Shown here: in pieces, positions 57,491 through 63,846 of the stretch
Position numbering within the stretch: the first letter of the stretch is position 1
Layout: each line of letters begins with the position of its first letter
NCBI GenBank assembly: GCA_006226775.1
Contig: SBGD01000030.1
Coordinates: 62,001 to 126,000 of the forward strand
From: Paracoccaceae bacterium
GTDB lineage: Bacteria; Pseudomonadota; Alphaproteobacteria; Rhodobacterales; Rhodobacteraceae
DNA length: 64,000 nucleotides
Reading direction: 5' to 3'
Notes under the pieces: generated by a model
Databases searched by the model: none
Told to the model about the DNA's origin: nothing
What the model saw: the letters and a program-made list of their open reading frames with translations, nothing else
Position numbers and translations under genes: made by a program

Positions 57491-57718
57491 ATGGGCAGTT
57501 ATCCCAAATCCGAACGCGACGCCCGTGCCCGAGGGCGGCGGAAGTTGAAGGCGCTGAAAAAGCGGAGCTGGACCCTTCTGCATGAAATCGCCGGCATGTT
57601 CGAGGAAGGACAGGTCTCGGCGGACATCGACAACCTTCTCGATGACATCGCGCGCGGCGTGGAAGCCATCGGTGAGTCGATGGATGACGAAGTCGCAAGG
57701 GCGGAGGAAAGGGCATGA
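57491..57718 (+). CDS. Small phage protein, helical
   Basis: A 75-aa protein with a very basic N-terminus (KSERDARARGRRKLKALKKRSW) and an acidic C-terminal helix (DIDNLLDDIARGVEAIGESMDDEVARAEERA). The charge split could favour nucleic-acid binding or self-association. Unknown family. It overlaps the next small gene by four bases. Confidence 0.55.
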   Translation: MGSYPKSERDARARGRRKLKALKKRSWTLLHEIAGMFEEGQVSADIDNLLDDIARGVEAIGESMDDEVARAEERA

Positions 57719-57888
57719 TCAAGCGCCTCTTCAACCGCCTTTCAAAGGCCAGTGAACGCTGGTTTCGCGTCGATTTCTGGGGCACCGGCGAATGGAAGTT
57801 CGGCTTCGGCTGGTGGGACAAGGCCTTCGAGATTTACGTCGGCAAGCGGATTTTCTGCTTCGACCAGCACGAGGTGGACTTCAGATGA
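57715..57888 (+). CDS. Very small phage protein, Trp/Phe-rich
   Basis: A 57-aa reading frame with ATG at 57715 and TGA at 57886-57888. It is rich in aromatics (RVDFWGTGEWKFGFGWWDKAFEIYVGKR) and ends FCFDQHEVDFR. The ATGA overlaps at both ends continue the coupling chain of the operon, which is the main support for it being real. No family is recognised. Confidence 0.55.
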   Translation: MIKRLFNRLSKASERWFRVDFWGTGEWKFGFGWWDKAFEIYVGKRIFCFDQHEVDFR

Positions 57889-58139
57889 AAACGCTGCTCC
57901 AAATACGCGCTTCTGATGCCCGTGCTTTGTCGGAAGGGCTCTCCGGGGTCACCGACGTTCATCCTCATGGATTGTCCGGTCGACGGCACCTTCTGCCGAA
58001 ATTCCTGACATCGGATTGCTGGGACACGGCGCCCGCTGGGCTGCTGTTCTCCGAGTGGGGAAACGCTGCAGGCATCTGCCAAGACCTCAACGTCGAGCAT
58101 CACGCTGTGAGTAATTCGCAATCGGAGTTGCTGAAATGA
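57885..58139 (+). CDS. Small phage protein
   Basis: An 84-aa reading frame (MKTLLQIRASDARALSEGLSG ... GLLFSEWGNAAGICQDLN). It has overlapping start and stop codons with both neighbours. Base composition is a little less GC-rich than the flanks. No family is recognised; support is from position and coupling only. Confidence 0.5.
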   Translation: MKTLLQIRASDARALSEGLSGVTDVHPHGLSGRRHLLPKFLTSDCWDTAPAGLLFSEWGNAAGICQDLNVEHHAVSNSQSELLK

Positions 58140-58258
58140 GCCGCCTCGCGAAATGGTGGGCGGCGTGGAACCCGCCGTCGGGCTGGTGGCTGATCCCCGG
58201 CGGCATCCTGGGCGTCTGGCTCTGGATCGTGCTTCTGAAGCTGGCGTTCGTGTCATGA
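58136..58258 (+). CDS. Tiny membrane protein
   Basis: A 40-aa reading frame: a basic Trp-rich start (MSRLAKWWAAWNPPSGWW) followed by one transmembrane helix (LIPGGILGVWLWIVLLKLAFV). ATG overlaps the preceding stop, and its TGA overlaps the gemA start. Small single-span proteins of this kind can modulate membrane enzymes or lysis; nothing specific can be said. Confidence 0.5.
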   Translation: MSRLAKWWAAWNPPSGWWLIPGGILGVWLWIVLLKLAFVS

Positions 58259-58713
58259 GCGCCGCCCTGCAACGCATGATCTTCGTCGGGTGCAAACAGC
58301 TCGGCCTGGACGATGACGCGCGTCACGATCTCCAGCTTGCCGCCACCGGCAAGGCCAGCCTGTCGGAGATGACCGAGGATGAGAAGAAGCGGGTGCTCGA
58401 GCGGCTGAAGCTGGCAGGCTTCAACCCCGCGGTGCGCCGCAAGAGCGCCAAGGCCAAACGCGCGCCTCGCGCCGATCTCCGGCTGATCCACGTGCTCTGG
58501 GCCAAGCTGGGCGAAGCCGGCGCGCTGCGCGATCCCAGCCGCAAGGGGCTGAACACCTTCATCCGCGCGCGCTTCGAGAAGGCCTGGCAGAGCGTCCCGG
58601 CCGACGTCGACATGCTGCGCGAGTGGCACCAGATCGACGACGTGATCCAGGCGCTCAAGGCCTGGGCGGACCGCGAGGAAGCGGATTTCGATTTCGGGGA
58701 GCACAGGAAATGA
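58255..58713 (+). CDS. GemA-like regulatory protein (Mu gp16, DUF1018)
   Basis: A 152-aa protein with the Mu GemA layout. The N-terminal RMIFVGCKQLGLDDDARHDLQLAATGKASLSEMTEDE is followed by a middle of LRLIHVLWAKLGEAGAL and a C-terminal RKGLNTFIRARFEKAWQSVPADVDML. In Mu, GemA affects host gene expression and DNA topology. The ATG at 58255 overlaps the preceding stop; a longer frame upstream is unconserved. It overlaps the next gene by four bases. Confidence 0.85.
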   Translation: MSAALQRMIFVGCKQLGLDDDARHDLQLAATGKASLSEMTEDEKKRVLERLKLAGFNPAVRRKSAKAKRAPRADLRLIHVLWAKLGEAGALRDPSRKGLNTFIRARFEKAWQSVPADVDMLREWHQIDDVIQALKAWADREEADFDFGEHRK

Positions 58714-58967
58714 AGAAGCCCCTGCACCCGGCCTCGGATCACGCGGTCCTGCGCTACCTGGAACGGGTGCGGGGCGTCGACATCGAACAGGTCCGGTCGG
58801 AGATCGGCCACAAGGTGGACCTGGCCGTCACCCATGGCGCCACAGCCATCGTCTCGGAGGGCTTCCGCTATGTGTTGTCCCCCGAGGGCGTGGTGATCAC
58901 CGTGACCGAGGCCAGCCGCACGGCGATGCACATCGGGTCCTGCAAACGCAAACGGGAGATCGAGTGA
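58710..58967 (+). CDS. Small phage protein with HAxxRxLER-type motif
   Basis: An 85-aa protein: SDHAVLRYLERVRGVDIEQVRSEI, then a beta-rich part (GATAIVSEGFRYVLSPEGVVITV). The start recalls DUF4258-like or RelE-fold small proteins, but the similarity is too weak to name it. It is coupled to GemA by ATGA and to the next start by TGATG. Confidence 0.55.
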   Translation: MKKPLHPASDHAVLRYLERVRGVDIEQVRSEIGHKVDLAVTHGATAIVSEGFRYVLSPEGVVITVTEASRTAMHIGSCKRKREIE

Positions 58968-59185
58968 TGAAATTCGAAGCCATCAGGAAACTGTCCTCCG
59001 ATCAGCTTCACCAGGCGTGTGAGGCGGTCGAGCACGCCCAGACGCACGGTGAAGCCGCAGACCGGATCGAGGCCATTATGTCGCGAACTGCTCCGGGTAG
59101 TCCCGCGCCGGGCCGCCCAGCACGTACAAGACCAGGCCCCAGCCTTTCATGTCGTCTGGAGCTTCTGCCGGGAATGGAAGATTGA
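58967..59185 (+). CDS. Small phage protein, probably truncated
   Basis: A 72-aa frame starting MKFEAIRKLSSDQLHQACEAVEHAQTHGEAADRIEAIM. After about residue 43 it becomes a Pro/Arg-rich stretch (PGSPAPGRPARTRPGPS) that overlaps the antisense gene 59076-59561 by 110 bp. Such low-complexity sequence is typical of a frame read against another gene. The likely reading is that insertion of the antisense cargo gene removed the original 3' end. Confidence 0.45.
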   Translation: MKFEAIRKLSSDQLHQACEAVEHAQTHGEAADRIEAIMSRTAPGSPAPGRPARTRPGPSLSCRLELLPGMED

Positions 59186-59561
59186 GCGGGCTGCCTCTCT
59201 TGGCCTCCAGTTCAGAGGCAACGACGGCGTATTTGGCGCGGCGTTCCATTTCGCGGGCCGCATCGCGTGGGACCGTCGTTCTGCCATCGAACTGGCCGCT
59301 TTCGGCAATTTCCATCAGCCAGGTATCCAGCGCTTCGACGGCGCCCGGCTCCCAGACCGCTTCATATTTGTCGGCGGCTTGCGTGGCCATCTTGGCGACG
59401 TCGAACATCACGGCAGTGACATCCTCCCAGGTGGCATATTCGGTCGGGCCGTCTTCGGCGGACCAATTCTTGGCGAAGAACATTCTCAAGAGCAGCGTTC
59501 CGAAATCTTTCACATCAATCTCCGTAGAGTTGGCAGCAAATGCGGCCTCAACCGTCACCAA
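59076..59561 (-). CDS. Antisense cargo-like gene of unknown function
   Basis: A 161-aa protein, the only leftward gene inside the otherwise rightward operon. Sequence: EIDVKDFGTLLLRMFFAKNWSAEDG, ATWEDVTAVMFDVAKMATQAADKYEAVW, AVEALDTWLMEIAESGQF, WGLVLYVLGGPARDYPEQF. It is acidic, helical, without signal or membrane segment, and not recognised. The start is uncertain: a TTG at 59561, a GTG at 59558, and the frame stays open about 50 bases further with no ATG. Opposite orientation and lower GC suggest a moron, perhaps expressed in the lysogen. Confidence 0.65.
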   Translation of the reverse strand: MVTVEAAFAANSTEIDVKDFGTLLLRMFFAKNWSAEDGPTEYATWEDVTAVMFDVAKMATQAADKYEAVWEPGAVEALDTWLMEIAESGQFDGRTTVPRDAAREMERRAKYAVVASELEAKRGSPLNLPFPAEAPDDMKGWGLVLYVLGGPARDYPEQFAT

Positions 59562-59577
59562 AATGTTGACGGTTGAG
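59547..59577. promoter_or_regulatory. 11-bp inverted repeat at the 5' end of the antisense gene
   Basis: CTCAACCGTCA (59547-59557) and TGACGGTTGAG (59567-59577) pair perfectly around a 9-base loop. It covers the likely start of the antisense gene, so it could be an operator or an mRNA hairpin hiding the start. Confidence 0.5.
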
Positions 59578-59717
59578 CCTCGGACAGCCTCCTCCGAAAG
59601 CAGATCGATTCGCTACCTCTTCCCTTTTCCGGCGTTCCGCGTTAGGTTGGCGGCGTTCGACAGCGGTTTAGAACCCGCCCGAACGACGACACCGAAGGCG
59701 GTTACGCCCCGACACGG

Positions 59718-59762
59718 CGTCTCACATGAGACGATCCTGACTCCGGGTGCCATGCGCGCATG
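59718..59762. promoter_or_regulatory. Palindromes upstream of the ORF6N gene
   Basis: CGTCTCACATGAGACG (59718-59733) is a perfect 7-bp dyad around CA, and CATGCGCGCATG (59751-59762) is a second perfect palindrome. Both lie in the roughly 300-bp non-coding stretch 59562-59860 between divergent genes. They are plausible operators for a local switch. No gene is seen in the stretch. Confidence 0.45.
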
Positions 59763-59860
59763 TCCAGGGCTTCGGCCTAAAGACGCATGGAGGCTGTCCT
59801 TCGGCAGTCGTTCTAACACCCGGGGACCACTCTCCGGCGCAACCGAAGGAGCGATCCATC

Positions 59861-60460
59861 ATGACTTCCCCAAACACCTTATTCGATCTGGCGGGCGTGC
59901 GGGCCCGCATTCACCACCTGCCGGGCCATGCGCCCTTTATGCTCGCCGCCGATCTGGCGGAGGTTTACGGAACCTCGACACGCGCCATCAATCAGGCGGT
60001 GAAGCGCAATCCGGCCCGGTTTCCAGAGCGCTATCTGGTCACCCTGACCGAGGACGAAAGCCGGAGTTTGAAGTCACAAAATGTGACTTCAAACCGGGCA
60101 AACCGCGCCAATCTGACCGGCTTCACCCATGGGGGCGCGAACATGCTTTCCGGCGTTCTGAAAAGCGCAGTTGCCGATCAATTGGCAGTGGCGATCAACG
60201 ACGCGTTCACGGAAATGGAGCAGGCGGCGGTGCGCGACACCAAGCGCATGCTGCTCAAGCTGCAAACCGAAGCCACGCGCAAACCGATCTACATGTGGAT
60301 CAAGACCTACGTCGAGCGCGGTGCCAGCTTCGAGGAGCTTTGGCGGGACACCAACTACAGCCGTCCGAAGCTGGAAGCCGCCGCGCGCGAGATGCTGGCG
60401 CAGGGGCTTATCCCGGAATTGCCTCATGGCATGCAGCCGGGGCTGTTCGACAATGTGTAA
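59861..60460 (+). CDS. ORF6N-domain phage regulatory protein
   Basis: A 199-aa protein with an N-terminal ORF6N domain: VRARIHHLPGHAPFMLAADLAEVYGTSTRAINQAVKRNPARFPERYLVTLTEDE. Then come SLKSQNVTSNRANRANLTGFTHGGANMLSGVLKS and a helical C-terminus. ORF6N proteins are phage antirepressor-like DNA-binding regulators. GAAGGAG precedes the ATG at 59861; the open frame upstream is unconserved. It lies next to the antisense cargo-like gene and may belong to the same insertion. It overlaps the next gene by eight bases. Confidence 0.82.
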   Translation: MTSPNTLFDLAGVRARIHHLPGHAPFMLAADLAEVYGTSTRAINQAVKRNPARFPERYLVTLTEDESRSLKSQNVTSNRANRANLTGFTHGGANMLSGVLKSAVADQLAVAINDAFTEMEQAAVRDTKRMLLKLQTEATRKPIYMWIKTYVERGASFEELWRDTNYSRPKLEAAAREMLAQGLIPELPHGMQPGLFDNV

Positions 60461-60671
60461 GCGCAGGCCCACCGACGACGAGCGCCTGCTGGGCGCCGAT
60501 CCGCGCGACGCGGTGGTCGATGCCGAACTGGCGATCTGGGGCATCATCGACCTCATGGGCGAAAACGACCGTCCGATCCATCGCGGCGGGATGGAAGCGC
60601 TCCTGCGGCTGGTCCACGACAAACTGGACCCCGCCGCAAAGTCGTTGCAGCACTTCCAGCCGCGCGCCTGA
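60453..60671 (+). CDS. Small phage protein
   Basis: A 72-aa acidic protein (DDERLLGADPRDAVVDAELAIWGIIDLMGENDRPIHRGGMEALLRLVHDKLD), probably helical. Unknown family. It starts inside the end of the ORF6N gene and is followed by the Mor-like activator after 33 bases. Confidence 0.55.
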   Translation: MCKRRPTDDERLLGADPRDAVVDAELAIWGIIDLMGENDRPIHRGGMEALLRLVHDKLDPAAKSLQHFQPRA

Positions 60672-60704
60672 CAATCCGCGGTCCCCCGGAAACGGGGGGC
60701 CGTC

Positions 60705-61076
60705 GTGACGCAGGTCCCTCAGCCCCTCTTTCCGCGCGCTCCGGCGCATGTGGCGCCCTATGTCGAGGTGCTGGGCGTCGAGCTGGCGGTCGAGTATTTC
60801 CTGACCTTCGGCGGATCGGTGGTCTATCTGCCGGAAAACCCCGGCGGCCGTTCCGAGGTCGAGCAGCTGGTCGGGGCCGAAAAACTGCGCGCGTTGCGCA
60901 ACCATGACTACCAGCTTCCCGCGCGCTGCCCGATTCCCAAATCGTGGATCGCGCAGGTGCTGGCGGCAAAGGGCTTGCCGGTTCAGAAAATTGCCCGCAA
61001 ACTGCACGTCAGCGATGTGTCCGTCCGCCGCTACCTGAACGGCGCCCCGGATCCGCGACAACCCTCTCTCTTCTGA
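60705..61076 (+). CDS. Mor-like transcriptional activator
   Basis: A 123-aa protein resembling Mu Mor, the activator of middle transcription. The N-terminal dimerisation part (EVLGVELAVEYFLTFGGSVVYLPEN) is followed by a C-terminal HTH (SWIAQVLAAKGLPVQKIARKLHVSDVSVRRYLNG). It begins at a GTG (60705) after a G-rich box. Its position before the lysis and head genes fits activation of a promoter in the 61077-61178 gap. Confidence 0.82.
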   Translation: MTQVPQPLFPRAPAHVAPYVEVLGVELAVEYFLTFGGSVVYLPENPGGRSEVEQLVGAEKLRALRNHDYQLPARCPIPKSWIAQVLAAKGLPVQKIARKLHVSDVSVRRYLNGAPDPRQPSLF

Positions 61077-61178
61077 CCCGTCCTCGCACACCGGTGCGAG
61101 TGTTTGGCTTTGGCTTCGACCGCCATTCTGCGGCCAAGGGCCGTCCCCGTCGGGCGATCCTGCGCAGCGGAGACGGAT

Positions 61179-62081
61179 ATGAAGACTTCCCCCAAGGGCA
61201 TCGCCTTTCTGGAGCGCCATGAAGGCGTGGTTCTGAAGGCCTATCGCGATCCTGTCGGCATCTGGACCATCGGCGCCGGGCTGACCAAGGCCTCGGGCGT
61301 GGTGGTGCCGAAGGCCGGCATGCAGATTACCAGGTCCGAGGCCAGCCGCCTGCTGTCCCTGGCGTTTGGGCGGAATTACGAGCCCGCCGTGGAGCGCGCC
61401 ATGCCCAAGGCCTCCCAGCACGAATTCGACGGCGGCGTGAGCTTTCACTGGAATACCGGGGCGATCAAGCGCGCCAGCTGGGTCAAGGCCTGGCGCTCGG
61501 GCGACTGGGCGCGCGTCCTGAGTGGGTTGCGCGCCTGGCGCAAGGGCGGCGGCAAGGTGCTGCCCGGCCTCGTGCGGCGCCGGGAAGAGGAGTTCAGGGT
61601 CATCAGGTACGGCGACTACGGCACGCCGACAACATCGCCCGCCACGGGGCTGGCCCGGGTCGTCGTCACGCTCACGGCCAGCGAACTGGCGGCGGTGCGG
61701 GCGGGTTTTGCCAAGCTGGGATATGAACCGGGCGATGACACCCGCGGCGTTCTGAAAGACGCGGTCACCGATTTCCAGCACGATCACGATCTGACCGAGG
61801 ATGGCATCATCGGACGCGCCACGCTGGCGACGCTTCAACGCCGCCTGGACGCAGTCAAGCAGGCCGCCGCAGGCGCGACCGGCGCCGGTGCTGCCGGTGC
61901 CGCCGGGGTTCTGCCCGAGGGCGCCATTCCCGATCTTCCCGCCGCCGACTGGGCCGCCTGGATCGCCCTGGCGCTCTGCCTGGCCTGGCTGGCCAGGACC
62001 GCCTGGAATTACCGCGACGTGATCGCCGTCAAGGTCCAGGGCCGGTTGCCCGGAACGGCCCGTTTCCTGAGGAGCTTCTGA
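61179..62081 (+). CDS. Endolysin: GH24 lysozyme with peptidoglycan-binding domain and C-terminal membrane segment
   Basis: A 300-aa protein. The GH24 lysozyme domain is at about 1-145 (GIAFLERHEGVVLKAYRDPVGIWTIGAGLT, catalytic Glu in ERHEG, Asp in AYRDPVG). A PG_binding_1-like repeat follows at about 165-225 (LTASELAAVRAGFAKLGYEPGDDTRGVLKDAVTDFQHDHDL). An Ala/Gly linker then leads to a hydrophobic helix (AAWIALALCLAWLARTAW) near residue 270. No N-terminal signal is seen. The C-terminal anchor is unusual for an endolysin. Its stop overlaps the holin start. Confidence 0.87.
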   Translation: MKTSPKGIAFLERHEGVVLKAYRDPVGIWTIGAGLTKASGVVVPKAGMQITRSEASRLLSLAFGRNYEPAVERAMPKASQHEFDGGVSFHWNTGAIKRASWVKAWRSGDWARVLSGLRAWRKGGGKVLPGLVRRREEEFRVIRYGDYGTPTTSPATGLARVVVTLTASELAAVRAGFAKLGYEPGDDTRGVLKDAVTDFQHDHDLTEDGIIGRATLATLQRRLDAVKQAAAGATGAGAAGAAGVLPEGAIPDLPAADWAAWIALALCLAWLARTAWNYRDVIAVKVQGRLPGTARFLRSF

Positions 62082-62605
62082 TGAACACCGCACTTCTTCT
62101 TTCCCTCGCCGCCGAGGTCGGTGCGCCGATGATCGAGAAGATCCTCGGCGGCAAGATCGGCCAGGGCAATGCCGCGCTGATCCGCGAGGTGATCTCCCGG
62201 ATCGCGATCAACGCGGGCGGACGCGCGGATGAACTGGAGGCCCTGATCCAGGTCGAGCCGGACACCGTCCGGGATGCGATCGCGATGGTCGAGGCGCAAT
62301 CGCCCGAGATGCTGGCGCTCTATGCCAAGGAGCTGGAGTTCCAGATGGCGCAGCTGGAGTTCTCGCAATCCGAACCACTCTGGGCACGCGCCTGGCGTCC
62401 CGGCGGCATGTACATGATCGGGTTTCTGATCCTGTGGAACTCGGTGATCCTGCATTCGCTGAATGCGGCTTTCAAGATCGCTTTGCCCCCCATGGAATGG
62501 GCCACCGTCCTGCAGCTCGCCGGGATCTATTTCAGCCTCTACATGGGCGGCCACACCCTCAAGGACGTGGTGGCCAAGTGGGCCTCGAAGGGCGCTGGCG
62601 GCTGA
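62081..62605 (+). CDS. Holin of three transmembrane segments (GTA_holin_3TM-like)
   Basis: A 174-aa protein. It has an amphipathic N-terminus (LLLSLAAEVGAPMIEKILGG), a charged middle, then hydrophobic helices MYMIGFLILWNSVILHSLN and WATVLQLAGIYFSLYMGGHTL. This matches the holin family named for release of gene transfer agents in Rhodobacter. It should permeabilise the inner membrane for the endolysin encoded just upstream (one-base overlap, TGATG). Confidence 0.82.
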   Translation: MNTALLLSLAAEVGAPMIEKILGGKIGQGNAALIREVISRIAINAGGRADELEALIQVEPDTVRDAIAMVEAQSPEMLALYAKELEFQMAQLEFSQSEPLWARAWRPGGMYMIGFLILWNSVILHSLNAAFKIALPPMEWATVLQLAGIYFSLYMGGHTLKDVVAKWASKGAGG

Positions 62606-62606
62606 C

Positions 62607-62966
62607 ATGGAGAATGTCACGCTTCAGGACCTTCAGGGCGTCTTTGCCTTTCTCGCGCTGATCCTGTCGATCGGCGGCACCTTTTACACCTGGGTCGCAA
62701 GCCGCCGCGGCGACGTGCAGCGCCGCTTCAAGGAAGGGTCCGAGCGGATGGACCGCCTGGATGGCCGGCTGGCCCGCGCTGAACAGACCATCCAGGGCCT
62801 GCCGTCGAAAACCGACATCCACGCCATCGAACTGCACATGGAGCGGTTGGCCGGGTCGCTCAGCCGGATGGAGGCCGTGATGGACGGCAGCAGCAAGATC
62901 ATGGCGCGGCTGGAAGCCATCGTGACCCGACACGAAGACCACCTGCTGAAAGGGGACAGCCGATGA
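62607..62966 (+). CDS. DUF2730 phage protein
   Basis: A 119-aa protein with an N-terminal membrane helix (LQGVFAFLALILSIGGTFYTWVA) and a long coiled-coil-like helix (RMDRLDGRLARAEQTIQGLPS ... MERLAGSLSRMEAVMDG). This is the Mu gp25-like DUF2730 layout, possibly spanin-like or packaging-associated; the function is unproven. The ATG at 62607 follows the holin stop by one base. Confidence 0.8.
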   Translation: MENVTLQDLQGVFAFLALILSIGGTFYTWVASRRGDVQRRFKEGSERMDRLDGRLARAEQTIQGLPSKTDIHAIELHMERLAGSLSRMEAVMDGSSKIMARLEAIVTRHEDHLLKGDSR

Positions 62967-63262
62967 GCGACTATACCGAGACCGTCCGCAAGCACCGCCG
63001 GCTGGCGATCCTGCGGCACCTGGAACACTGCACCGACTACACGTCGAACGCCTCGATCCTGACCGATGTGCTGGACGGCGTCGGATTGCCCTGCAGTCAT
63101 TCGCAGGTGCTGACCGAGCTCTGCTGGCTGAAGGAGAACGAGTTCGTGAAGCTGGAAGACAAGTCCGGTTTTGTCGTGGCCGAGGCCACCCGCGCTGGGG
63201 TCGAGATCGCCCGCGGCCGGGCCCAGCACCCGGAAATCCAGCGCCCGCGGCCGAGGGCCTGA
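62963..63262 (+). CDS. Mu gp26-like (VpaChn25_0724 family) phage protein
   Basis: A 99-aa winged-helix-like protein: RRLAILRHLEHCTDYTSNASILTDVLDGVGLPCSHSQVLTELCWLKENEFVKLED. This is typical of the small protein between DUF2730 and DUF3486 in Mu-like phages. The function is unknown; it may bind DNA at packaging. It overlaps DUF2730 by four bases. Confidence 0.8.
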   Translation: MSDYTETVRKHRRLAILRHLEHCTDYTSNASILTDVLDGVGLPCSHSQVLTELCWLKENEFVKLEDKSGFVVAEATRAGVEIARGRAQHPEIQRPRPRA

Positions 63263-63264
63263 TC

Positions 63265-63846
63265 ATGCCACCGCCCAAGAAGGTCGATCTTCTGCCGCCC
63301 GAGCTCAAGACGCGGCTGCACGAGTATTGGAAGCAGAACGGCTTTCACGGCTACGAGCAGCTGACCGACGAGCTGAACGGCTGGCTGGACGAGGCCGGGC
63401 TGGAGCTGCGCATCGGCAAGTCCGCCCTGCACAACTATGGCCAGGAATACGAGCAGTTCGCCAAGCTCCAGGAAGAGGCCGGGGCCTGGGCGCAGCAATG
63501 GATGTCCGACAACGATCTGTCGGACGAGGCCGAGCAGCACCGGGTGCTGTTCCAGATGATGACCTCGGTCGCGTTCAAGGTGCTCAAGGCGCAGATGACC
63601 AAGGACGGTGGCGAGATCGATCCGCGCGATCTGCACTTCCTGGGCAAGATGATGAAGGACGTCATGTCGAGCTCCGGCATCCGCGAGAAGCTGGTGGCGG
63701 ACGAGCGCGCCCGGATCGCGGCAAGGGCGCGCGAAGAAGCCCAGGCCGAAATGACCGAACGCTTCGAGGCTGTCACCGCCGAGGCGGGCCTGGGCGAAGA
63801 CACGGTGGCGAAGATGCGCCGCGAGTTCCTGGGGCTTCGCGAATGA
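63265..63846 (+). CDS. DUF3486 phage protein, probable small terminase (Mu gp27-like)
   Basis: A 193-aa protein. The N-terminal HTH-like part is KKVDLLPPELKTRLHEYWKQNGFHGYEQLTDELNGWL, then SKSALHNYG-like pairing residues (GKSALHNYGQEYEQF). A long charged C-terminal helix (AREEAQAEMTERFEAVTAEAG) follows. It is the DUF3486 family, the small-terminase candidate in Mu-like phages, recognising phage ends for packaging. It overlaps the next frame by four bases. Confidence 0.86.
   Translation: MPPPKKVDLLPPELKTRLHEYWKQNGFHGYEQLTDELNGWLDEAGLELRIGKSALHNYGQEYEQFAKLQEEAGAWAQQWMSDNDLSDEAEQHRVLFQMMTSVAFKVLKAQMTKDGGEIDPRDLHFLGKMMKDVMSSSGIREKLVADERARIAARAREEAQAEMTERFEAVTAEAGLGEDTVAKMRREFLGLRE

Noticed and set aside
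59149-60708. A 519-codon frame across the ORF6N region
   Set aside because: It reads antisense through the cargo-like gene and off-frame through the ORF6N gene; no domain and low-complexity sequence.
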